The notes beneath the pieces were generated by a model. It saw only the letters and a program-made list of their open reading frames with translations. It was not told the DNA's origin and ran no database searches. A stretch of DNA of 64,000 nucleotides from Tubiluchus corallicola. Taxonomy: Eukaryota; Priapulida; Priapulimorpha; Priapulimorphida; Tubiluchidae. The stretch spans positions 957,554 through 1,021,553 of the forward strand of contig JAQGDQ010000027.1 in NCBI GenBank assembly GCA_030141605.1. The letters run 5' to 3'. Shown here piece by piece: positions 49,901 through 62,612 of this stretch. Each line of letters starts with the position of its first letter. The first letter of the stretch is position 1. A program made the translations under genes and the position numbers.

Positions 49901-52900
49901 TTTAAACTCATTTTAGAGGATGTGTTGCATTTTGAGAAAAAGCAAATATCATTTCCTCAGTATAAATTCTTGTGTAGGACCAACTAAAAATTTAGCAAGA
50001 AATTCATCAGATACATAGTATTAGATACCACATGGCAACACATTTAACAATGTTTTGCTTTCAGCAGCATGTAATATAAAATGTTACTTTGTTTAATATT
50101 TAATGTTACTCACACGTGTCTCGACTTGTAGACAACCTGTACACAAAAAGTTGACTGTAGGAGTCAATTCCTACAAGCATATATCCTGTAGTTGATTGTC
50201 TTAGACAAGTCAGTTCACCAGCTGTCGTAGATGGACTTAAACCTGAATCGTTAGCTAATCGCACAATGTTTTCCATTGTAACAGCAGCCATTTGAGATAC
50301 GTTACTCCTACACACAGCAAAATCAAGTCATTATTGTAAAGTCATAAATACAAGTTAGGAAATGATGCCCCGCTATACATAAAATCTATCATATGTAGAC
50401 ATGTCTTTTTTAATATTTTATTTATAATGTTTTTCTTTAATGTGTTTTTAGCTGCTGTGCACTCCTTAGTGTCAGAAATAACAAAAAAAATCAATGTAGT
50501 TCTTAAGGTAATAATGAGTCATGAGACCATTCCCACTGAGGAACCGACGTGAATTAAATCTGTGTCCATTTATGGCCCTATGACTATCGAACAGCAGCAG
50601 TACTAGATGTCAAGATAAGGGCATTTTATCAAAATTAAATGCTCTTTCTCGTGGTTTTGTCGATTTTTACCTATTCTTTTCAACTTCTTCTGTACTGTGG
50701 AGTAATAATTTCCTGATACGCCTATCCACATTTCCAAATACAATTGTAAATAAAGTTGGATAATAATTATATCCTTTAGTTCTGCAGAGTTAATATTCAA
50801 CAACATTAAAAACATTTTAATGGCCTTTATATGATATAACATTAACCAAAAAGGATCATTACCTTCTTCAGTTGACTAACATAAATATCATAGCATCTTA
50901 AATAAAATATGCTAGAAGTAACACATCGCTGGTAACACATTACTTTTTTGATAGCACATATTAATGTAGTATATAATATGCGAAAATACGTAACATAATA
51001 ATGTTACATTCAAAGTAACATGTAAATTCACATTATGAGCCTTTCACGGGAACGAAGACATCACTTTATGACCAGGCTTAACATATGATGGTTCATATAT
51101 CTACACCAGTTTTAATACATATCAACTCTAACATTCTTTTTCACTATACCATGTTGGTGAAGCCATTTTGTTAAGACAAAGATCAATGCAACCATTCACA
51201 CCACACTTTAAATACACCTACACTTAAATTTAACCGAAGAGTTTGAATAGATCTTTTCAAATTAAAAACATGGCAAACTTAAAAGTTATCTGCAGTAACA
51301 GATTGAAATTGGGGGAAACTCAATCAGAACTATCTTCAGCAGTCTTGCAAATGCAGCAACAGCAAAAATAACATATAACAAGTAACGTCACATGTTATTT
51401 TTTCATAAAAGAATACAACATGCTGTCTTGTAATGGAATCTGGAGTAAAAGTAATATACGACTTTTGTTTTGTAATGAAACGTAACACGTTCCTTTTCAT
51501 CAGCAAAAGATGTACAACAATAATTGCAAATGTTAAAAAAACATTTACTCTGGTGCAGTTTGTTAATAAGACATGGACAAGTACTTGTTAACAATGTTAA
51601 CAATGGACAATACGCCAAAACATATTATTGCTTATAAAGATTAGAATATGTTCTTCGCCATTACAATACAAAATTAAGAGAAAGTAAATCAACAATTTAT
51701 GTGGAAAACTTGTGTCACTTGAAACATTTAATTGAAGACTATCGTTTATCAAAAGTGCACAACTAAGAAGACGTACAAACTTATAATTTACAATATGTAG
51801 TCAATATATGAAGCTAAATATTTAAACAGTGTGAGGAAAGGGAACGACCATACGGAAAAGGGAAATAATGACTTTTAATCAGAGATTGTTGACTGTAATA
51901 AAGCCAACTAGATGTAATAGTCAAATTTTACCTGTACAAGAGTTTCACGCTATAATCCTTGTAAGCTACAATGCTTGTATAGTGAGGAATCAGTTCACTA
52001 TCTGATGGAGAAAGATGAGAAGCCACTAATGCAGTTACCTCAGCTGTGTGCATTACACTATCAACGTATTTCCATTTCTAAATAAAAAAAACACTATAAA
52101 GAACAAAAAGCTCAGCAATTCAGTGCACAAAAGCAAAAACTTGAAAACCAGCTGCAATTCTAGTAGCTGTTTCTGTTATCAATGAAAGAAAGAACATCAG
52201 TAAATCCTAAAATACTTCCGTAATCCTAATATAAGGAGAAGTTTCTGATCAGGTGAAGGCTGTGTCAAAACTGCAACTGTCTGGTACAATTTCAATGTGC
52301 CAGTTAACCATTACCATACGACACCATATTCCTGACACTTTATATAGGGCCTTGTAGAGCCGCAGTTACATCATTTGCGGACCATGCACAATCTGTGCAC
52401 CTCTGCCATATGATATGCTTTTTTAGGAGTGTATCCAGCTAATGGTAACAATATACTATTTTTTATTCAGCTAAATAAAAGAATCCTAAATAAGCTCTAG
52501 ATTAGGGCCCTAAAAACATGACATTTTATATATACATTACATCTTACAAGTGCAGAAGTACATAAGCACGCATACAGTACACAGTTACAAGTGCAGAAGT
52601 ACATAAGCACGTGTACAGTACACAGTTACAAAACATATACATTGACTGCGTTTGGCACACAACTAACAACAGGTGGATAGAACCGATCACACTGCATACA
52701 GTTATTGACTTACCATTTTTCTGAGCTCCGTGGCTCCACCGCTAGTAAGAAAGACTTTATTAATAGGAATGACATGCTCTTTTAATTCCCAGAATTCCAC
52801 GCTACTACAGGCAGACCCTGCCGCACAGGCTATAATTGAGTTCGTCCCTTCTTTCCATACGAATGCCAGATGGGAAAGCGTAGAATCTAACAAAAAATGG

Positions 52901-55900
52901 AGTGCAAGGTGTTAATCAACTAGTAAAATCCTAGCACAACATTTTGCACATAAGACTGGAATATAATCAACAATGCTGGAACATTCTCATAGTATTCATT
53001 AGTATTTTTTACTCTTCCAATGATGGTAATATAATGAGTTGAATGGTCACATAAAGATGCTAGCTTGTGGGCAAAGATAAGAGGCAGTATGTCAACAATG
53101 GCTATGTGTCCTGTAGTCTGCCAAGCTCAAAATTACTGAACTGGAATTTGGAAATAAGCAGTAGTAATCGTTCTCAGGGAGTTATTTTTAAACAAACTTA
53201 CTATATGCTACAGCCTACTTTTGTGTCTTTCGGAGAGAAAAAGCATAGAACCTTGAACGGTTACAAATGCCACTTTTTGTACATTTTTTTTTTGCAAAAT
53301 TCTGAAAAACTTGGGTATCAGTGAAAATGCTGATCACACGAAACCAAGGGCCTTTCACTAAAATACACCTACCACACCCATGCTGAATGGACTATTGGCC
53401 TGACCCTTCACATATTTCCATTCTTTTGAAATAAGTTTGCAGAAAATGGACATTTTCAAAATGCCAATTTTGAGGGTTTCTTTCCTCCCAGTGGCCCATA
53501 TTCCAAAAATGAGACTTCAGTGTATAAAAACATTTGATTTAATATACAAATCAGTACAAATGATGAAGCTGCTAAAATCTGTGACTGCTGAAATCTGCAT
53601 TAATATATGCATACCATGCCATTACAGTCATATACACCTACCAACATAATTAATGTCTCCTACATGTCAGATGCCTTTATAATATTTTATTAAAACCAAC
53701 TTAAAATTAATAAAATATAACTTTAACAATATTTCTAACTTGTATAATTTATTTTTCCTAACAAGTTATTTTTCCTATAAACACTTACAAGGACAAGACT
53801 CAAAGTTACTTGTGTATGCATTCAGGAAAAAACTGGCAATTGGTAGACAGGTCAGTGAAAAGCTGCCATCTGAAAAATGAGAACATGTCATTTAGAAAAT
53901 TGCACAATCAGAAAGTAAGTATTTAAAAAAATCTACAAATGCGCATTTTATAGCAAAAACAGCAAGTCATTATCTAACACTTAATTGTTTGCTAGATCTT
54001 GTTTGATACTTTATTATTTTGTAATATGCTGCGATCTCTCTTTAAATTTAGGTTTACAAATTTTGTTTTTTAGTTACATGCTGAGAACTAATGGCAGAAC
54101 GTTGTCACTTCAAAACATGGTTCTGAATCAAATTAGAACACTTTGTTAAAATTTTAACATGCATAAAATGCCAAAATTCGTTAAATTTTAACATAAAAAT
54201 ATGAAAATCTCAAAAAATCAATTACCTGGTTGAGATTTAATAGAAAGATTGAAACAAGAAACAGCTGAAGAAACGCAACCATCACTTGCTGCAACCATTA
54301 GTTCACCATCTAAGAAAATAAAAAAACAATAATTAGTTGAATAAAAGACAAGTGTGAAAGTTAATTAATGATATTTCTGAAGACTGCAGATTTTAGAAAT
54401 CAATAAGTTTACTCACTGTTACAATAAGCTACATCACAAACAGCAATTCGGCTTCGTGTGGCTGCTAAATTCTCTTCAAGTGTTAGTTTCTGGCCTTGAG
54501 GGTTAAGTAAAGTAACAGATATCTGTAACATGAAAACTATTATTAACTCAGTTTGGCCTAAACATACGGTATCTCAAAAATCAGTATACTTATTGAAGTC
54601 TATTTTCTTTTCAAAATCTCTACAGTCTGGCATGAATGAAAAGTAGTGTTTGAGAATTATTTTTACAATTTAACAATTTACTATTTAAGCTTTATCAAGG
54701 TTCTAGTTGTTATTATAAGCTTCTTGAATGCAAGATGTCTGTGTGCGAATTGGATGCTAGGGCCCTCTGCATTGAAACACTGCAATTTGACTGATTTAGC
54801 ACACTGCCATTTTTATGTGACTATGTAAAAAAAAACTGTGCAACAAGACAAAGAGCCTTTGTGATCTTCATATAACAATCAAAGTTTGTTGTTAAAAACT
54901 GTTAATTTGGAGATGCTTGGAAATACATACGTTAAGCTTTAGCTGAAGTGCTCTGAAGAAGACACAATTAACAAACAAAATTCTCAGTTCCTTTATATCT
55001 AATTTAAAACAATTTGCTTTGATTAAAAAAATAAAACATACCATATGGCAAATTTTGAGACATCCTAACGTAGCACCATATGGCTTGAAATTTTCTGTCC
55101 TAACCCCACGAAGATGGTTACATGGTTTCAGCAACCAGGGATTGTCTAATTAAAGCCTATTCAAAATAATTATCTAAACAGCAAAATGACTTGCTCTTAC
55201 CAGGCCTGTAGCAGTTACTGCCACCCATCCGTCAAGAGCACATCCTCCATACTGGGCCACAGTTGGCTGAAATGGCACTCTTTTAAATCTGTCTGAATAC
55301 TTCGTGTTGTCTCTAGACTCACGCTCCAGAGCAATCTGAAACAAATTAGCATTTAGCCACCACACTCCATTTTTAGTCAGTGCAAAGCACTTATAGTTTT
55401 TAAAAACAGTAAACACACACCTGTGTTGTTGAGTTTGCGTAGGGAGCGTATTGTAGATTTAGACCGGAGGGGACAAGTTACGAACTAATAAAAACGGAAA
55501 TCTACAGTGTTGATGAAGAATGGTTCTGATTTATTACGCCAAACACTTTGGGAGAGAATATAATTTGTTTGCTAGTCCAAAAGGAAGCACAATATTAACA
55601 AAGTTATGTTTCACTTTATGCCAAATCTCAGAGACAGCATAGCTCTCTCTCTCTCTCTCTTTTGCCTTTCTTCTGTTTGTTTTCTGGTCACCTCTTTTTT
55701 GAATGCCGAGACAGTTCTTTTATACTAGCTACTACACATCATTACACTAAGGAAGCAACACAAAAAGTATGCGAACATACTCTGGTTGTGATACTTGCTG
55801 ACAGCCCTGACATACACAATGTTTAGCAGAAATTAGAAAGTATGCCTTGACATATTCACACAGAAAAAAGGCTTGAATACAAGATTGAAATACACAAGAT

Positions 55901-57796
55901 TATCCAATTGAAATATAAAAAATTGTCCAGAAAAAAATCAATAACACTTATATGTATGCACCACACTTATATGTACACATACATGCATGCACATTCCCAC
56001 ACGCAAGTGTGAACACAGCCAATTCGAACATTTTATTTTAAATATATCACCTTGGAACCCTTGTGAAACCATCGTAGTACTAAAATCTGTTCCATATTAA
56101 TCTCTACTGTTCCAAGCAAAGTCCAGCTATTTAGCAAAAAATCCTGCAAAAATTTAATAAAAAATAAATGCAATACCATGATTTCAGATATTGTATAAAA
56201 CATTTCAAAGAAAGTTTTAAAATTCTTAATAGCAAGAGCAATGTCTGTTTTACAAATAACCCGCTACTTACTAAATTCTACATTTTTTGTTAAGAAAATC
56301 AATTTTTCCACTGCACACTAATCGTCATCTTCAGGTTTTGTGGTGTTTGGTGATATGGAATAAATGCTAGTTGTATATTCATATATGTTATTTCTCAATA
56401 TTTAGCATTTGATTTCTCCAGCAATGTTAGAACCACAGAGGAAACAATCTACTAATATCATTTATTGACCAATGATTTTGCTGCTTAGATAGTACAAAAT
56501 CACTCGTATAAATGCAAGAAAACGATGCTAAATTAGAAAATCTGAAAAATTTCGCACCTTTACTGGGACTTGAACACAAGATCTTCTGCATTCCTGGCAG
56601 CCATGTTAATCCAGAAAGCTTTATTGTTAATATCGATAAACATTACAATCACCAAATAACTGTAATGATATTACCTTCATGCCCCAACATTGACATTTCC
56701 CAGTCACATCAGCAAGTAGCAAGCGAGAACCAGAGGCATCCCATTCCAAAACAGTAATATATTCATCATTTCCAAGAATTCTATATTGAGAACAAATATA
56801 ACACATACCATATTGGTTAGTATTATTAGCTATTGATTTATAATGTGAGTGCACTTGTTACTGTACCATCTTATTTTGTACGTCAGTACACTTTGTTTGC
56901 GTTCGTGCAGCATTCTGTCTGCTGCTTCATAATTTCAACAATTAAACTGTATTAGAGATTCAATTAAGTACAGTTTTTTATGTTCACAGTTCACATGCCC
57001 TTCATCAGAATAAAAGTTACTCTAATAAACTGACTAACCCAAAGCATTAAAGTCAACAGATCCAAATGTAGACCATGCAGCAGTACCACATAAGAGTGAC
57101 ACAGGGACTGGTTATAGAGTAACGACAGGTAACACAACATTCGCAAATGGTAATTAAAATCATTGATCATTTCTTTAATCTGATTACCTGTTGCCTAATA
57201 GGGTAACTTACATGAACAGATTTCGTTTAAATGCTTTATTAACATGGGAAAACAAGTTGTACTTAATAAGAATAAATATATACTAAAAGTTTGTAGCACA
57301 GTAAGTCCTCGCTTAACGACTTCCCATTTAGCAATGTTTCATTTTAACGATGCTGGATATTTTAGACCTTTTTTCACTTAATGACGCACTGTTTCGTTTT
57401 AATGACAATTTTTTTTTGCTTTACAAAAGGCCAATTTTTATTCTATTTACAACATTTTTACTTAATTTGATGCCTTAAAACAGTACATATTGCATTAACA
57501 GCTTAGTTAAAAAAAACAAAGTATAAGCTGAAATACATAAAACCAGAAGCTGAATTAGACTGCACATACCTCAGGGCTTTCCATGGTTGGTCAAGATCAA
57601 CCACATAGACATGGCCTCCACCCCATTCCGGCAATTCTCGAAAAGAAACCTTCGTATTTAGCAAAATGCTACTGGTAAATGCTACTACATTTCTAGTTGA
57701 AATAGAGCACAAAGGTTTTCCATATTGCGGCCACCTGAAATATTCACAAATACAATGTAAATTAGTGAAGGAATGATTAATCGAAATTGGAATCAA
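40983..57796 (-). CDS. MED16: Mediator complex subunit 16, complete, 19 exons
   Basis: Tail-module subunit of Mediator, which relays activator signals to RNA polymerase II in the nucleus. Exons from 5' to 3' (all GT-AG, phases match): 57796-57570, 56780-56675, 56143-56051, 55335-55201, 54522-54417, 54309-54226, 53869-53789, 52886-52714, 52077-51932, 50307-50114, 48773-48666, 47906-47795, 46089-45950, 45242-45037, 44935-44821, 44219-44133, 42858-42793, 42517-42325, 41109-40983. They total 2499 nt, 832 residues; human is slightly longer. The N-terminal beta-propeller includes [20 protein letters not shown] and [15 protein letters not shown]. The helical C-terminal part includes [50 protein letters not shown] and SEPDEALL. 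The end has CTRC and [11 protein letters not shown], the conserved Cys-rich tail. The start is uncertain: an AG at 57735-57736 could be an acceptor instead, implying another upstream exon. Confidence 0.95.
42027..42145. repeat. Minisatellite of AACAGCTAAAAGCAAGAAA-like units
   Basis: Five or six short units of 18-20 bp in tandem, in the last MED16 intron (between exons 42325 and 41109). The minus-strand frame across it is open but low-complexity. Confidence 0.7.
45691..45870. repeat. GAT/GAC trinucleotide microsatellite
   Basis: GAT, GAC and related triplets run for about 180 bp in the MED16 intron between exons 45950 and 45242. Long open frames on both strands across it are triplet-repeat artefacts. 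Confidence 0.85.
46540..47528 (+). mobile_element. Pogo/Tigger-type DNA transposon, internally degraded
   Basis: The element starts CAGTAGGCAAAGTTTATTAG and ends in the inverted form of CAGTAGGCATCGCTTAATAG. About 20 of 26 terminal positions match, and TA lies on each side (46538-46539, 47529-47530), the target duplication expected of the pogo/Tc1-mariner group. Inside, the plus-strand frame 47009-47257 ends [15 protein letters not shown], like the C-terminus of Tigger/jerky transposases. I saw no catalytic core, so it is non-autonomous or decayed. It lies in the MED16 intron between exons 47795 and 46089, in the opposite orientation to MED16. Confidence 0.72.
47009..47257 (+). pseudogene. 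Transposase C-terminal remnant (Tigger/jerky-like)
   Basis: Open for 82 codons and ending [11 protein letters not shown] basic segment followed by Q-x-T-L/I-x-x-F just before the stop is typical of the last residues of pogo-family DDE transposases. The DNA-binding and DDE parts are missing or unrecognisable upstream. Its place inside the TIR pair at 46540-47528 supports the call. Confidence 0.5.
52544..52625. repeat. 41-bp unit, two tandem copies
   Basis: Positions 52544-52584 and 52585-52625 are nearly identical and each starts TTACAAGTGCAGAAGTACAT. It is a recent small tandem duplication in the MED16 intron between exons 52714 and 52077. Confidence 0.85.
55642..55660. repeat. (CT)n microsatellite
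   Basis: Pure CT run in a MED16 intron. Confidence 0.85.
56528..56605 (-). repeat. tRNA-derived SINE copy (family A)
   Basis: On the minus strand it reads GCTGCCAGGAATGCAG, then GTGTTCAAGTCCC (B-box-like), then GGTGCGAAATTTTT and TTTTCTAATTTAG. The last two blocks recur in the two copies at 20945-21240. It lies in a MED16 intron just below exon 56675. Confidence 0.5.
57299..57440 (+). mobile_element. Fragment with a Tigger-like terminal sequence
   Basis: CAGTAAGTCCTCGCTTAACG at 57299-57318 is typical of Tigger/pogo ends, and the following AACGAT and TTAATGAC stretches fit such an end. I found no matching inverted copy downstream, so it is a solo end or truncated copy. It lies in MED16 intron 1. 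Confidence 0.5.
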
Positions 57797-60700
57797 GAAC
57801 GGAACAGAGCATATTGCAGTAATTGGAATCTAGAGAAGTTTGTCACAATTTCAGATTTCTTTACATAACGAAATTAATTTCTATTTTAGGTAAAAAAAAT
57901 TTCATTAAATTAAATAATTTCATTTAAATTTTTAAAACTGTTAACCACATTAACAATCAAAGTATTAATACAATTCAGAAGCCATATTTGTTCAAAATCT
58001 GATGACATAAACAAAGTGCACAAAAAAAAGGTTTGATGTAAGAGCAAAATAGCTGTGCTATTTGAAACAGCAACAAGAAACATCATGTACGAATAGCTTT
58101 CGGCTACATGTCACTTATGCTACTTCAGACTTTCTAAGTTTACAATTTAAAGTTTTCAATAAAGTCATTTGCGAAAGATTGTGTTGCAGCTAGAAAGCAC
58201 ATGGCATTTTAAATGCCCTTTACAAATGGATACAGGTGTTGCTTAGCAACAGGACACAAGCTACATGTTCACGGTTGCCACTCAATACCTGCACCAGTGC
58301 TCCCAGGAGTTCCATAAGAATTTGTAAATATTGAAACCCGTACAGTTCCTAATTTATGTCAATGATATTAACCTTTAACTGCACTAATTAAATAATTATT
58401 TTTCGTCTTCTGCAGTCACTAAAATTTATAACATATAAAAATTAAAACTGGAATATTCTGAGTACACGCCTCGATGTCAAAACGGAGTCTTAACGAGGAA
58501 ACACTTCTTTTCTCAAAAGCGTGATAAATTGTTGGAACATTCTACCAGTTGATGTGGTCAACAGCGGCACAGTCGACCAATTCAAACACAGACAAAACAG
58601 TCAAAGCGGCGTGGTGTTATTTAGACGCGGGTCAATTTCAAGGCTCTCCCTTTACTACAAATATTTCAGTCACATTCGAGGTATGATTGGAGGCAGCTCA
58701 CGCCTTTTGTCAATATCGATTCACGCAGAGCACAATAAATAACCAATTCAATTGATTATTTGATGTTCGTACACTTTCTTAATTTACAGAATTACCCAGC
58801 TGCCTTCTTCTTCACTGAATTAAACGTCCAGGGACATGATTCTGCTCACCTCTCTATGCCAGGACTCCCTACACCGCCGCCGGACCGAGTCTTGAGCAAT
58901 GCATTATGGCAAATCTTCATTGTTTTGCTAGACTCAGTCTGTGACAGCGACACCACTTTGGCCACAAGCGATAGTTGCACTTCTAGACAATAATAATTAT
59001 TGCTGTAACAGTAAAACATAGGCTGCTTTTGTTTGGATTTAACATGAAAGACAAGTTTAAAATAATTATTAGACTATAAAAGGAAAGGCAATGTTTTTTA
59101 TTTGTTTACAATACATACATACAATAAAAAGCCATACACGCACATACTTTTATTCGTTCTCAATCTATATAGCAATTTGAAAACGGAGTGCTCCACATTA
59201 AACGTTGATACTTGCCTACAGGCTCGATACTCAAGCAGTCATTTCTAACATTTTCAAGTATCATTTTTAACATTTTCAAGCGCCCTGTGACAGGGCAGTC
59301 ACAATTAACTGGGTTAATTTTTTGCATAGATTTAGAGACTGGAGTTCTTTCAATCATGAGGGAAATTAATTTCTATTCCTATAAAGTAATAATAGGGCTA
59401 TTACCATTCTTCGTGCTTGTGAAAAATATAAAAAAATCATCCCATATTGTGATTAAATTGGAAATTCCTAAGTTGAGCAATATGTGTTTCAATATGAGCT
59501 TGAGCAAAACAACACTTTACTGATTGATAAAATTTAATGACATTATGTCAGCACTAAACGTAAATTGAGTTACCTCGAATCCGAAGATTAAGGTAAACTC
59601 AAAATCTTCAATTATTGCCAAGCCTTTTGAAACCAAAAACCGAAATAAACATCAATGTTGGCGTGAGCTTTTACATACCGTAAGTTACAGGCTCTATGGA
59701 ACAAATGTGTCCTGCTGTATCTTGCCACCGAAATTTGTTAAGTACTTAAATGGACAATCATAATTTTATTCAGAACATTGCATCTTTACATCGATAAAAT
59801 TACGAGCTTTTCACTGCTGATACACTTAAAGATTGTGAAAAATGGTGCAAAACCCAAGATCTTTGCACACGTAAGAAATTTATTTACATTAAAAGCTGAT
59901 ATGTAGGTACGTAGGTACATTATGAAAGATTAAAATACATTATACTTATGTATACATTTTGAGAGAGATGTAAATAAAAATAAATAAATAAATAAATAAG
60001 TAAAATAAAAAATAAATAACATTATCAATGATTAAATGCCGTTAAATATACCATGCGTCATTAAATGGTTATAATTAAATTCGATTATTTATGAATTTCA
60101 ATGCAAATGACTACACTAAATATAAGATTAATAATTCTATTAACAACAATAGTAAAGACTTAATTTTTATGGTATCCAGCATTCATGAGTACTTGCTTAC
60201 TTGTTTTATTGAAAATCTGTAAACCATAATCTATTGTGATTTTATGATGGCCTATGATGGCTAATGTTCCCTTTTCATTATGTAATGTCCTACAATAAGC
60301 AAAGTTTTAACTAACTATAAGTGCCAGTATCAGTGAGTCTGTAGTAATTACTAATTATTGTCAGAAGTTAACGATATTATACTTATCTATGATTACTATT
60401 GCCTAGTAAAAAATCTTCAACGCTAGGTGACGCGACCTCCAATGCATTACAATATGTCTGTTTTACTGTGAATATTCATCGTTCAGTGCTTTGTTGAATT
60501 TTTCATGCACGGCAATCGGCCTACACTGGACATTGGAAATCCATAATATAGGGTGCATAACTTTTAGTTCTTCCCCATCCTTTCAGTAATCAGTTTAACA
60601 TCATATTTCAGATATACTATTCATCATCATCATGTTTTACGCAGTTTTTTTCCTGTAAAAACTGACTAGTAATACTAATAGTAAACTAATAAAGATACTA

Positions 60701-61049
60701 TAAGTTGTCTAAGTAAAGTTATATATTTTGCCTATTTGCCACAAACAGGTCACTATAGTGAATTTTTACAGTATATTTTACTACAGTATAGTATTGAATT
60801 TGACATTACAGACAGTATATACTTTAGTATATGTTCTTACTATAGTGAATGTTCCCATTGCTAGCCTTAAAGCATAAGGCTTTACTTGATTCACGTGATT
60901 TTGAAAGTGTCACGTTTCGAGTTGGCATTTATCAAGTCTTTGGTTGTGTTGGTGAAATCGTCGGTACCATTTGTTATCAAATCGTTTACTTGGTATCTCA
61001 TTGATTAACTCCAGTGAAGTGCTGCAGATTTCAATTCTATTCTTTCTGA
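57797..61049. other. Intergenic: upstream of MED16, LINE relic, AT repeats
   Basis: Apart from the reverse transcriptase relic at about 58470-58650 and an (AAAT)n tract at about 59972-60000, I recognise nothing. The MED16 promoter and any 5' non-coding exon should lie near 57.8 kb or above. If the RBM45-like gene at 62612 is real, its second exon should be in this stretch, but I could not find an RNP1-like motif on the minus strand. Confidence 0.4.
58470..58650 (+). mobile_element. Relic of a LINE reverse transcriptase C-terminus
   Basis: The plus-strand frame reads VINCWNILPVDVVNSGTVDQ and then FKHR. This matches the conserved WN-x-LP-x-x-VV...FK ending found after the reverse transcriptase domain of jockey/CR1-type non-LTR elements. 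The rest of the domain is absent or decayed beyond recognition. Confidence 0.65.
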
Positions 61050-61622
61050 TTACTTTTATGTTGCCAAGGTGTTGAAACAGATAAGCACATGATTGCAGCA
61101 GACTAAGTAAAGAGCAATGTGCAAAGTATGTAAGGAGCTGTTAGCATGGTGCACACTGCCTGGATTACAACATTATTGTGTTTTAAAAGACACTTTTGTA
61201 AACTCTAACTTTACTTTTATAGTGCTTTATTAGTCCTGCTCTATACTTTTCTTAAGAGATAATGAACTTATGAAAAGTGTAATGAGCGATTATAGATTGC
61301 ATTGTTTTGTTTGGTATAATATGAATTGCGGGACTCCCGATAGAAAGCAGAAATTTCGCAACATTAATCTAATCAGTTGCAACTGGTAATGCTGCTAAAA
61401 TAGACCAATTAAAGGGAGCAATGCAAACAGGTAGACCCTATGACTGCAAAGATTTTTCTCATGCAAGTTCTGCTTTTTATCTGTGTGTGTGTGTGTGTGC
61501 GTGCGTGCGTGCATGCATGCGTTGGTGTGTGTGTGTGTGTGTGTGTGCACGTGTGTGTGTGTGTGTGTGCATGTGCGTGTGTGTGTGTGTGCACGTGTGT
61601 GTGTGTGTGTGCATGTGCGTGC
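61050..61622 (+). repeat. Left arm of a large inverted repeat
   Basis: This 573-bp segment is the reverse complement of 63424-63996 wherever I compared them, including the interruptions within the (GT)n tract at about 61483-61622. The arms are equal in length. Homology stops at 61049/63997 on the outer side and inside the GT tract on the inner side. Confidence 0.92.
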
Positions 61623-62440
61623 TATGTTTCAATGTGTGCTATACTAACTTATACATATTATGCAAACAACTTGAAAGAGTGATATTCTCTGAAGACTGGG
61701 TAAGTGACACATCATAAATATTAAATAATGATTAATATGATTTGATATTGTTAATATAAGTGTCTCGTTTATGAAACGAATAAATTGGAAAATTCAATGT
61801 GTCATAAAAAAGATGACACATTTGTAATGTACACTTGGCCAAATGCCATGAAAATTTTTTGACGATATCGCACTGAACAATTATCTTAAAATAACATGGA
61901 TCTGTGAATAAATAAATGACTATGAATCTAAAAAGTAAGATGAGTTCATATGAAAAATACAGATATGAAATTTACTATATACATAAATGTGCAGAAATGA
62001 GAAAAATGTTCTGCCACAATAGTATGCTGTAAAGCTAGCTTTTGGCCTCTCATACGTGAATAAATGAGGTGAGAAAAATGATAAAACATACGAGTCAATC
62101 TTTTTAGAAGCTAATTTACTATCCTTGTGTAATTTTCAGCTAATGCGGCATTTTGTAGACACTGTAGACAAACCAGTACTTTGAACATTATATAATATAC
62201 AGTCTACACATGCATTTCCATAAAAAGTAACTACGTTTAACAATGAATTTAATCTGTGCATTCCAAGGCATTCATAAGATTGTTCATTACAAGTTGTCTA
62301 ACCTGCCAATTCTGTGTTGTGATAATCACGCGGAAAACTGACATATTTTATTCTGTTTTAAAACAGTAGTAATTTTAACTGGTAATAAAGGTTATCAGAC
62401 CTGAAACCTTTTTTTAAACGTCATAGGAATTAGCAGATAC

Positions 62441-62612
62441 CTTTATTTTCCCCTGAAGTCCTGTCCTTCACTAACCAAACGTCTTCTATCGTGCCATAAG
62501 GTTCTAATGCTGCACGAAACTCGTCTTCAGTGTTTTGCTTCGAACAGACAATAAAAAGTCTACTGTTTGGAGGGTAGTCCTCATCATGAGGACCTCTGCG
62601 ATCACGACTCAT
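62441..62612 (-). CDS. First exon of an RBM45-like RRM protein, partial
   Basis: The ATG at 62612 begins MSRDRRGPHDEDYPPNSRLF; the exon runs to 62441, where a GTATCT donor follows. It is 57 codons plus one base. A proline-rich lead-in is followed by the first half of an RNA recognition motif: RNP2-like RLFIVCS, then a helix (EDEFRAALEPYG) and the strand EDVWLVKDRTSGENK. The pattern PPNSRxFxVCSK with D-x-W-x-V-K/R-D matches the first RRM of RBM45, an RNA-binding protein expressed in neural tissue of vertebrates. No second exon was found down to MED16, so the rest may be in undetected exons, or this may be an orphan copy. It lies in the spacer of the inverted repeat, which raises the chance of misassembly or duplication. 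Confidence 0.72.

Noticed and set aside
59660-59745. Minus-strand reading with RWQDTAGHICSIEP, resembling the WDTAG motif of Ras-type GTPases
   Set aside because: No P-loop or other GTPase motifs nearby, and the spacing is wrong; probably a chance match in repeat-derived sequence.
61409-61717. Open frames rich in Cys-Val or His-Thr over GT/CA tracts, also at 63259-63651
   Set aside because: Microsatellite translations within the inverted-repeat arms.
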